Assembly (NCBI GenBank): GCA_020536535.1
Contig: JAHLWZ010000476.1
Coordinates: forward strand, 842-64,841
Origin: Pelomyxa schiedti
Taxonomy: Eukaryota; Evosea; Pelobiontida; Pelomyxidae
DNA: 64,000 bases
Direction: 5' to 3'
Part shown: positions 10,667 to 19,600 of the stretch, in pieces
Numbering within the stretch: position 1 is the first letter of the stretch
Layout: each line of letters starts with the position of its first letter
The notes under the pieces: generated by a model
Database searches by the model: none
What the model saw: only the letters and a program-made list of their open reading frames with translations
What the model was told of the DNA's origin: nothing
Position numbers and translations under genes: made by a program

Positions 10667-12911
10667 TCAAATAAATTCTATCATTGGGTGTGTTGCTGCA
10701 AGCAGAAGAGTTTTGCACTGACCAGGGCAAGATGGGATTCTGATGGAAAAGGCTTGCACTGTTAGGGAAATTCGCATTCCTGTGTGGTTCTATTGTTACT
10801 GACACTATCTACGAGGGTCTTGAATTTATTGGCTATGGAACGGACTCGATCCTCTCGGCTGGTATCTGGAGTAATGTCAGGGAGATAGGAAATCGAATGC
10901 GTGAACCAGGTGGTAATTTACAGCTTTGGCCTAACTGTGCATCATTAACGGAAAACAACTCATCAACCATATTCAATGTCCAGTTAAATACACTACTGCT
11001 GTGTGACTGCTGGGCTTCTGTGGCGTGTTATTGGGGAGAGATTGACTGGGAACCTTCAAATGTAGGTATCGGCTCCAGTTTTCCTATGTGCTCAATCCAG
11101 CACTCTCTTTCAGGGTGACTATCACACATGTGAATATAAGGAGCAGAGCCGACATTGGAAACAGCCGTGTGGCATTGAGGACACTGAATCATTGGTGTGT
11201 CTTAAAGGCAATGAGGCTCATGATGCCGAATTTGATATCAAATGTATAACCTGGAGCTGTGTCTGGAATACTGTTTGGAGCCCACATATGAGTATAGTAC
11301 CTATTCATAAAAGCTAGAAAAGAAAATGAAACGGAGCAGATTCAAGAATGAAAAAACCTCGTGTCATTGGTCTCTTCCCATCCATTGCTGGACAATGCAA
11401 AGTGATTAAGAAATAAGTAGAGAAAAAAAGTTAATACCCCATTTGTGGACTTCACACTTGTTGATTCCATTCTTCTTAATACAACAGGGTCTGCACAATG
11501 GACATTGGAGAGCTGTGCGACCTCTCTTAGTCATGCATTTACCGCACCATCCACGCCATATTTGGACTGGTTTTGTATCAGTATGAGAAGATTCGAGGCT
11601 TACATCAGCCCCTATACCTGCAGGAAAGTTAAAATGCCATACTCCACATCGAATTACCCAGTAGCTGCTGTGTTGGTGACACACTTGTGCCTGATGGTGG
11701 TGTAGTGAGTCCAGGAACAGTACTAGAGCTAGAATTGGGGCTAGAAACACTAGCGTTTAGGGATGTCACAGCCCCCAAAGAAGCGTTGCGAGTTTTCATG
11801 GTAGTCTTGTCATCTAACACAGGGTGGCCAAGCTTGTACAGTAGTTCGCGAAGTTGTCTTTTCATATCCGGCTTGCTGCTCTGCGGTGTGATGTCTGCCA
11901 AGTTCTCGTTAGTGAGGTCTCAACTGGGGATGGAAAATTGGCCAGCGAAAGTCGCCAGGCGAATCGGAATAGTAAGATCGAGAGTAACTGTAATGCCTGA
12001 GGTAGCACTGTATCTTCTCCGGCTGCAAAGCAGTGATGTCACTCTTCGTCTTGAGCGACGTGATCGGCGGCAGAGACTCGAATGTTATCGGCTGCTTGGC
12101 GCTCCTCCCGTGCGACCCCCCGCCTCCCCCGGAAGAAGACACAGGAGGCGGCCCAGCCGCGTCCGCCACAGCCGCCGCGCCTGCGCCTGCGCCTGCGCCG
12201 TCCCCGCCCAGCTCTGCAGCCCCCCCTGGTGCCCCGGATGACCCGGTGGTCGCTGCCAAGGAAGCTGCGCGGTGCCTCTTGGCGGGGGTCTCGCGGGTCT
12301 TGTACCGGCCGCCGTGGGGTGCTCCTCTTACGGTGCCCGTGGGTCCTGTGGGAGCCGAAGCAGTGGGCGGAGATGTGATGGCAGTGGAAGTGCTGGTTGT
12401 TGTGGAAGCTGCTGTGTTTGACAGTGATGACCTGTATGTTGGTGTTGTTGGTGTTGTTACTGTGCTCAGTTGTTTATTTCGTGTGAGTTGGTTGGGCGTT
12501 TGAGGGGGGAAAGGGCACAACAACAAACCTGGAGGCACCAGGCCCTGTGGGCACAGTGGGAGGGGCATTGAAAGCCAAAGGATACACATTGGGACCCTGG
12601 GAGTCTGGGCGCCGGTAATATGGGGGAGAAGACGCCGGCGGGGGCGATGTGGACGGGATCGCACTTGTGGGAGGGGGAGGGCTGGTGCTGTTGGCGTGGG
12701 GGGCAACTCCTGCTTGCTGCTGTTGGTTCTGTTGCTGTTGGGCCAGGGGCAGGAGATTATGGGAGTGGAGGGCGTTGGGCTGCAGGATGTAAGGCGACGT
12801 CATCGCCGACGGGGCCAACGGCGGAGGAGCGCCATACGACCCCAGAAGGTCCGGGGAATACTGCATTATGGGCTTGTACAAACAAGCTCTCACTATGCCG
12901 CACGTGTCCAA
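10667..12911 (-). CDS. Large Cys/His-rich hypothetical protein with Pro/Gln-rich N-terminus
   Basis: A multi-exon gene I do not recognise. The start is at 12911 or the downstream ATG at 12866. The first exon is rich in Pro, Ser, Gln and Asn. A second large exon is Thr/Ala-rich and basic (RETPAKRHRAA), ending in ITALQPEKIQCYLRHY. The 3' half joins cleanly through introns of 39-50 nt in correct phase: NLTNENLADITPQSSKPDMK, RQLRELLYKLGHPVLDD, WRGWCGKCMTKRGRTALQC, PLCRPCC..KCEVHKW, MIQCPQCHTAVSNVG, IHMCDSHPERECW, SREDRVRSIANKFKTLVD and a final KTLLLAATHPMIEFI. The CxxC, CxxCxxCC and C..H groupings suggest two zinc sites. The basic Pro-rich lead would suit a nuclear protein, but that is inference. 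The join between the first two large exons is unresolved. Confidence 0.6.
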
Positions 12912-12977
12912 CTTGGTGATGGGTCCTCACAAACCCAAACCGGTTTTCGGATCTGCTGTGACAGTGATTGCAGACTG

Positions 12978-14105
12978 ATGCAGCGAATTGGCGACGAAGA
13001 GGCGCTCCGGGTGGGTGCAGCACTTCGGCGAGCCATCGATCAAATAGATGCCATAATTGCAACGCACCACGCCGCAACCGTTACGAACTCGCCTGTAGTT
13101 GCGTGTAGTAGCCAGCCTAACGATCGCGGGAGAACGCGATTATGGGGGCTGCGTGCACTGGACACCGCTATAGCCGAGTTAACCAAAGACGTTGTGGCCA
13201 AGCGCAATTGTGGGACAAACGCCGACGCCGCAACTGAAACCAACATGGTGAGGAGAGTGAGGAAGTTGTGCGCTGACATTGGCCTCAGGTTAATTTTGTT
13301 GCTGTCTTATTGCGTCATTTGTTGGATTCTGTGTAGTTGAAATGGTGACATTTTAATTAAATTAATTCTTCTTTGAGGACGAGGCTTGTGGTTCGGCGCT
13401 TAAGTATGTATTACATTGACTTACATGTGGTAGGGCAGAGTTCATTGTGGTGCCGGAAAATTATTACTCCCTCGAATTGGAACAAAGAAGGTATTATTTT
13501 TCTCCTCTCCCCTTCTGTGCAAACTCTCTCTTAGGGCTATCATCGGAGCTCCATCAGTTCACTATCTGTGCAAAAGCCTTATTCTCGTATGTTCGGACAT
13601 AACCGCAAACCACTCAAAACTTTATCTTTTTAGGAGAACTCCTCTTGCACAAATACGGACTGCTCGGATCCTTTGAACTCCCGGTTTTACTGCATAATCA
13701 TCCAATACACTGCACAGCTTCAAGCACAAAAAGTTTTCAAGTTTGTAAGGTCCCTTGTGCCCGGCTCCAAGAAAGACAACTACCACTTTAGAATGGCACA
13801 CGACGAGGTACGCCTGTAGAGTTGAACGTGAACACCCACAACCAACCCTCCTCCCCATTCCAATTTCTTCTCACACCAACACAACACAAAAGGAAGCACA
13901 ACAACTGACCGGCTACATGCACAACGCCATATGTCCGATCGGAATGTCACAGCGCATGCCCATAATCCTGGCTGAAGCAATATCCAAGCTTGAGCTGGAT
14001 TGGATGTGGCTTGGTGGTGGTGAAGTTGACTTGAAGCTTGGTTGTTGTGTGTCTGACTTTGTCAAGGCCACAGGAGCCTTTGTAGTAGATGTCTACAAAT
14101 CCTAA
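12978..14105 (+). CDS. YbaK/prolyl-tRNA editing-domain protein
   Basis: A homolog of the eukaryotic YbaK/aminoacyl-tRNA-synthetase-associated domain family; relatives hydrolyse mischarged tRNAs, but activity here is untested. The first exon from the ATG at 12978 encodes a helical lead (DEEALRVGAALRRAIDQIDA). Four short introns then join FIVVPENYYSLELEQRRAII, GAPSVHYLCKSLILENTSC, NSRFYCIIIQYTAQLQAQKV, KFVRSLVPGSKKDNYHFRM, LTGYMHNAICPIGM and LDWMWLGGGEVDLKLGC. The LTGY.HNA..PIGM and GGGEVDLKLG blocks are the signature of the domain. The protein is complete, ending VVDVYKS. Its start faces the Cys-rich gene; the two candidate ATGs are only 67 bp apart (112 bp if the second ATG is used). The large open frame upstream of 12978 is treated as promoter/5' sequence. 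Confidence 0.82.
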
Positions 14106-14429
14106 ATACCTGGGTTAAGCCAACTGTGCCCATAATTATTGCTTTTTTGGGAACGCCCGGGTTTATTTTTTGGTTTTTTTGGGACTTGGTGTTAATTGAT
14201 GATACTGATACCATTGGATATAATAATAGATGAATGTGGTGTGTACATCTGAAAAAAACTTTTTGCCTTTTGAGTTGTTTGGCAAAGGAGTTAAAAAACT
14301 TCTCTTTTCATCGTCGTTTGAAGGTAACAAATTTCTCTTTTGTTGGGTGCGGTACTTAACAAAATTAAATCTGAGGGAGACATGCCGATAGAGTTTTTTT
14401 TATTGCTTTGGTTATACAGTGTTGGGTGA
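14106..14429. other. Convergent 3' intergenic region
   Basis: A stretch of 324 bp between the YbaK stop and the PH-protein stop on the other strand. It is T-rich on the plus strand with several T runs (near 14143-14190) and A runs near 14250. No coding frame with support and no RNA gene was seen. Confidence 0.4.
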
Positions 14430-16366
14430 TTAGGGACCAGCCTCTTCAGGAGAAATGGACCAGTGAATGACAACCTGTGTAAGGGTTATGTGTGGTTATT
14501 TGAACAAAAAAAGGACTAAGCATACATCAAAGCCTTCTTTGTAGACAGCATATCCAAAGCCTTTCATTAGATATTGAAGCTCTATGAATGACGGCGGTGC
14601 ATTGCCTAGTGCAGCCTCAAGCCTTGCAATGCCATCCGGCTTTCCACTCACCTGCTCAACAAGGTGATGCACAAGTTCCCGTGAAGGATGAGGGCACAGC
14701 ATTCCCAGTCTGTTTTAGTTTGCGTGTGTTATCACTCGACAATGAATTAGTGTTACAAATAAAAACCTTACAAAGCCGTCGCTTGCCGTTATTACTGAGA
14801 GGCACAAGCCCTCCGTTGGAGAAGCCTTGATGGAAGAGAGCGCTTGTTCTGGTAAGGGAGGGAAGCCAAATGTAGAAAAGGCATCTACTGCTAGCTGAAA
14901 AAAGTTAACACGTTCCCACATAAAAGAAGAGAGCTTACATTGAGCTGTGAATTGAAGTCTCCCCCTGGGAGTCGCATGCGCATCTCAGTTTGCCTGGGTG
15001 GTGCAGCACCCATGTCCCTTCCGACAGAGTAGCACTGGGCTACATTGTGTGCTTCACACCACTCAGTAACTTTTTTGGTAGGGTCACCGGGATCGGCGGA
15101 TTCAATTGCTAGCTGTTGGGAATTGTCAGTTCAACGCGGGATGGAAGCGAGATACCTTGGTGGCGATATCAACAGGGAAGTACCAACCACCATCCATTCC
15201 ACCTTTGCCACTCATGTCAATCCAAGACCCGATCTTGATTGGATTAATCAAAGCACCGACATCGTTTAGTTTATCAATCTCGGACTCAGGTGCTCCAACG
15301 TTCCAGAAGAAATCCACCATCTTCTGTATGAAGAGGTTTTGTGGACCACAGGTACGCCAGGTGAGTTTCTCCATTTCTGCAGAAACAGATATGTGGAAAT
15401 CAATTGCCTGTCCTGCCACAAGTTCACTTCTTGGGGGTATACTTTCACACCAAATCTGCAAAAAATTACATGGTATTTCACCTAGATCTTGCACACCTGC
15501 CAAAATTCTAGAACTTTACTCTCTGGGTCCTGAAGGAAAGGAATGACCGCTTTGGCTGCATTCAATTTCGCTCTAGTGTCAGAAAGAACAGTGGGTACAG
15601 GAGAAGCTGGAGTGACAACTGGAGTAGGTGTGGTAACGGGGGTGACGACGGGTGTTGTGGTAGTGGTGGTGGTGGGATTGGGATTGGTTGTGGGAGTGGC
15701 AGCGCCAGTGGCATTTGGGGTGGGGTGTGCATCCTTGCCAGTTATATTGCGCTTGATTGCTTCTATCCATTCTGGAACTTCCGGTTGTGTGTCAGGTTTG
15801 ATCAAGAACACACGGTGTCCCCTGTGAGAGATTAATTTTTAAATAAATTGTAATTTTTCTCCCTTGTTCCCAAATTCCTAACATAAATCGTACTTTGGGC
15901 CACGTGCAGAAATGGAAAACATGGGTTTTTTCTTTTCAGATTCGTCTTTGACCTGGCTCGTGGGCTCTAAGTCAATGAAGCCCATTGCTTCAGTATCCTT
16001 TATTTTGTACATTAAGCTTAAGAACTGTCAATTTTGAGTCCCTCACCGATCTCCCCTTGAAGTACCAAAGACGTTTCTCCTTCAGGACGAACCAACGCCT
16101 CTTCCAGGTCTTGATTGACCCACCCTGTTTTGTGCACCAGCCATCTTTATCAGCTGGTTGCAGTGAAGCAACAGAAACTTGAAGTTGCTGGGGAAAAAAG
16201 GGGAAACGAGTGAGACGACAATCAAGTTTATAGCGTTTAGTATTTGCAATCGCGAAAGAAACGCCGCGTCATAGATCTCGCCGTTTTTTTGAGATCCAAC
16301 AAACGGGAGGTGGTGGGGGCGATGCCGAGTTTGTGTCGTTTTGTTATTGCGTGCCTTATCGGCCAT
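14430..16366 (-). CDS. PH-domain protein of an amoebozoan type
   Basis: A pleckstrin-homology protein, probably binding phosphoinositides or acting as a signalling adaptor. After a 5' exon from the ATG at 16366, the PH domain begins with DKDGWCTKQGGSIKTWKRRW FVLKEKRLWYFKG, continues MGFIDLEPTSQV and MFSISARGPKY, and closes with GHRVFLIKPD and the invariant-type Trp in VPEWIEAIKR. A Thr/Pro-rich linker (15590-15720) follows. The second half is a distinct module: LAGQAIDFHISVSAEMEKL, GPQNLFIQKMVDFFWNVGAP, IGSWIDMSGKGGMDGGWYFP, LCLSVITASDG and HPSRELVHHLVEQ, ending HWSISPEEAGP. I recall a similar PH plus FFWNVGAP-containing architecture in Dictyostelium-like amoebae, but no function is established. 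The first exon is less certain than the rest. Confidence 0.75.
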
Positions 16367-16540
16367 TCGTTCCGGTGAGCGGCGTGACTTGTCCCTTTTG
16401 GTTTTTTTTTGTTTTTTTTCTTCCTTCCGCTTTTTGGATTTCGACGGGGAGAGTTAAGTTGTCGCCTATTTTTTGATTTCTTTTTCTGGTGTCCGTTTGC
16501 ACACCAAAGGGAAAGGGAAAAAAAAAAGTACATCTTCCGC

Positions 16541-16976
16541 TAAGAGCGACAGAGGTGCCATGGGGATTGGCAATCACGAGACTGGTTGATGAAGGTGCGT
16601 GTGTGTTTGTAATCACGAATCTTGTTGGTCTAGATCACGGTACCCGTTCAATCGGTACCAAGTCACTTGCTTTGATACCAGCAGGGCTTTGGGGTTGTGG
16701 TAGTGTCTAACGAGAAAAACCCCTTCGCTCTGGCTGAAGGTTACATACGGAACGAAGCTATGGATGTGTTTGCGCATCGTTAATTGAACGATGCAAGGCA
16801 AGAGGCTTACGTGACAAGGAAAAGTGTTTGGCTTCTTGTTTCATCACCACGAGTTCATAAAAGTTCCTTTATTCTTCAAAGACGTGGAAATTGATCGAGT
16901 GGTCAGGCTGCTGGTTCACACACTTACCCCCAAGTTTTTAGAGCTCGTTGGGAACATCCCACAAGTGTATCTCTGA
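16541..16976 (+). CDS. Small hypothetical gene with three short exons (start unresolved)
   Basis: Three exons at about 16541-16699, 16740-16778 and 16819-16976 join in phase through two 40-nt GT-AG introns. They give LAITRLVDEGACVFVITNL and GTRSIGTKSLALIPAGLWGC, then GYIRNEAMDVFAH, then RKVFGFLFHHHEFIKV, VRLLVHTLTPKFLELVG and a stop at 16974-16976. The matched phases and amphipathic composition support real coding sequence, but I recognise no family. No in-frame ATG is present at the 5' end, so an additional upstream exon is needed; the only nearby ATG exon candidate (16322) lies antisense to the first exon of the PH gene. The first donor-to-hairpin arrangement is discussed in the findings. 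Confidence 0.5.
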
Positions 16977-17120
16977 GATTCCACTCTTCTCCTCGTAATC
17001 ATGGAGTTCTGACAAAGCGAGTCACAGCGAATTCAGTATTTTTAATGCGTCAATTTCCGAAAGAGAAGACAGTAATAATAAATAATTCAGAGAGCAAACT
17101 CACTGTAGTATTATCGAGAG

Positions 17121-17931
17121 ATGTTCCTGTACGATTGGTTCTGGAGTGTTCTTTCATGGTTAGGTGGCAGATCTCCTGTGACATATCACCTGTTTTTTTT
17201 GTGTAACCGTAGCTCACAGGAATTGGAAGGAAACACGCCAAGATCCTCTTCTTGGGCCTAGACAATGCTGGGAAAACCAGTGTGCACGTAGTTGGTTACG
17301 ACTCTCTTATCTAATTGAGATTCCACACAGCACTGCTTCACGTTCTTCGCGATGACAGAATTGCATGTCATCCACCCACTAAGCACCCAAGTGAGTTCCC
17401 CCTTTTTGACTTTTGAACTCACCTTTTTCAAGCAATGGAGGAACTTGTGCTAGGTAATGTATATTTTAATGCCTTCGATATGGGAGGACACGCTGAAGGT
17501 TACTTGTGATAACCCAATTCCCGAATTCTGATGCCTACAGCAAGGAGACTCTGGAAGGAATATTATGCCCAGGCAGATTCCATTGTCTTTCTGGTGGATG
17601 CTTGGGACAGGGATCGTTTGGCAGAAGCAAAAGTTGAACTTGATGTACAACAACCCTTCCCAAACAAAATGTCCTTACCCCCCTACAGTACCTCCTGTCC
17701 TCTGAAGAACTGCAGAATGTGCCTTTTGTAATTCTGGGGAACAAGATTGACATGGATCAAGCTGTGGGAGAAGCCGAGCTTCGTACAGCACTGGGACTAG
17801 TGCATACCACCGGCAAAGGTACAGGAACCCTTACAGAGGGAATTCGGCCCATCGAGGTGTTCATGGTCAGCATTATAAAGCGCCAAGGATACGGCGAGGC
17901 TTTCCGCTGGATGTCACAGTATCTACATTGA
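17121..17931 (+). CDS. SAR1: Sar1 GTPase, COPII coat initiation
   Basis: The small GTPase that starts COPII vesicle budding at ER exit sites. The first exon (ATG at 17121) gives the membrane-inserting amphipathic helix [15 protein letters not shown], typical of Sar1. Later exons give [14 protein letters not shown] (P-loop), PTKHPT with the switch I Thr, [18 protein letters not shown] (switch II DxGGH), [26 protein letters not shown] (NKxD) and [20 protein letters not shown]. The length, about 200 residues, and the C-terminal MSQYL match the family. At least five short introns are present, including a probable 49-nt intron after the P-loop Thr (17282-17330). No frameshift is seen. It is convergent with the 2H phosphoesterase gene, only 46 bp apart. 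Confidence 0.95.
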
Positions 17932-17977
17932 AAACGCGACTAAAATAATAGAGAAACTCTTTTATTTGTTGCTTGGC

Positions 17978-19421
17978 TTAGGATTTTCCACCAAGTGGGA
18001 TTGTGTGTTTGATGCTGAAAGGTTCATCATCGTCTTTACGACTGTATTTATCGTTAAGTGTTGTTGATGGGTAAACAAAGAAGGAAAAAGACCTAATGAG
18101 GTAGACCTTGTCAACCACAAACTCTATAGGTTTGAAAGTGGCTGCAAATTCATTTTTCTTGGTGTCTATTTGATTCTGATTTGTGTAAGGTTATACTGTC
18201 ACTTCTTCAGGGAGAAAACAAGTACCTTGGCGAATTGCCCACAAGTAAGGTGCGGGTGGAATCCGTGGTGCTCCTCGTTAGCAACCAAGTCATTGAAGAA
18301 GGGAAAAGCAGAGACAAGTTTATTAGCAAGGTCCACCAAGGCAGTTGGGGGCTTAATAAATGTATGTCACTGAGGGAAAAAACCATGATAACAGAGGTGT
18401 ACCTGTGTTTGTGGTTGCAACCACATAACGCAGCTCTTGGAGTGCTCAAAGTGGTTGAAGTTGGAGAAAGTGAGCTTGAATGGTGGCACAGTGCTTAGGC
18501 ATGCTGTAAGTCTTTCAGCGGCCATGTCTATTGCCTCGGGTTGTACAAAAGGCCACATCCTTAGAAAAGGGGGTTACAAAGATTATACCGGTTGTGGGGT
18601 GAGGGATGAGAGGAGGGGCTTTTTACATGTTGATGTGTGGCATCCATCTGTCATAGGCTTTATCCCACTTCTGGCGAATTGATTGTATTTGGTCCCATTT
18701 GGTCTCAGGGGGAGAGACTATAATGGCGCACTTGAAGTTCTTCCTACCACCGGTAAGAAGTGGTACTCCCTCATGAGGAAGAACGCCTCCAGCTGATGGC
18801 AAAGCAGCACTGGGTGGTGGAAACAGGATTTTTTTCACAATAGTGGCCAAATCATCTAAAAGGAGAGTCAACACATACACAACCACAACAAGCATGAAGC
18901 CAAAAAAAGAGATCACAAAAACAAAAACAACAGAGAAACAGACGAGATAGCGGGAACGGGACCGTGCGTTGGCTGCTATTATGTGATCTAAGAATAGAAC
19001 TCACAGAACAGAATAGAATAGAATAGAACAAAACAAAACACGACATAACACAGGTCGGAGATGGCACAACAGCCACAGAGACAGACGCACCCTTAGGCAA
19101 GAACCCCGACTGGGACAGCTGCATGAGCACGGAGCCCGCGTCGTCGAGGTCGCCCGAGGCCTGGAGCGCATCCCCGACGCGCTCCGCCATCCGCCCCCGG
19201 TGCCTGGCCCACTCCTCGTCCGTAAGCAGGTCCCTGATCGTGGTCAGGTTGCGGCACTGCTCCACGATCGGGTGCACGACGACCGCCGCTGGTTCTGCTG
19301 CCGCCGCCGCTGCCGTCGAAGACGCTGGTGGTGCCGTCATTGTGGGAGAGGACCCCGACGACGAAGCTGTGCTTGTTGTTGCCGTTGTTGTTGGGGCTGG
19401 GGTGGGTGCTGCTGTGGCCAT
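17978..19421 (-). CDS. 2H phosphoesterase (2'-5' RNA ligase/LigT-like) protein
   Basis: A member of the 2H phosphoesterase superfamily, whose members act on 2',3'-cyclic or 2'-5' phosphodiester bonds in RNA or nucleotides. The ATG at 19421 opens an Ala/Thr-rich lead, then a helical segment (CRNLTTIRDLLTDEEWARH) and, after an intron, KCAIIVSPPETKWDQIQSI and WDKAYDRWMPHINMLYPF. The second motif lies further on in a separate exon: HGFHPHLTLGQF. The two H-x-[NT/T]-hydrophobic motifs are PHINM and PHLTL; the first has Asn where many members have Thr or Ser. Intervening text (LTFSNFNHFEHSKSCVMWL) fits the beta strands of the fold. The protein ends near PFSIKHTIPLGGKS at the stop at 17978. The substrate cannot be inferred. 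Confidence 0.8.
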
Positions 19422-19600
19422 TTCGTGTGTTACGGTTTCTGTCTGTTTCTTGTGTTTGATTTCGTGATGGCGTTTCGTAAGGCTTGTTTCTTCTTTTCCT
19501 GTGTTTCTTTGAGGGCTCGTTTCGTAACACTGAGAAAGGAAACAAGATTTTTTTAATTTTTTCTCATGAGGAATTGAAGTCGGAAACTGGGGGTGGTGGC

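Noticed and set aside
10744-11313. Plus-strand gene joining 10897-11100 to 11116-11313 with a good intron phase
   Set aside because: The minus-strand model over the same bases has five consecutive in-phase 39-50 nt introns and Cys/His motifs, and is better supported.
13040-13279. Minus-strand signal-peptide-like frame followed by a Cys-containing piece to 12920
   Set aside because: It lies antisense to the first exon of the YbaK gene, which is supported by downstream homology; the needed intron would be only about 30 nt.
16620-16700. Possible tRNA-like box near a paired GGTACC repeat
   Set aside because: No acceptor stem or anticodon arm could be folded, and the bases are coding in phase with the small unknown gene.
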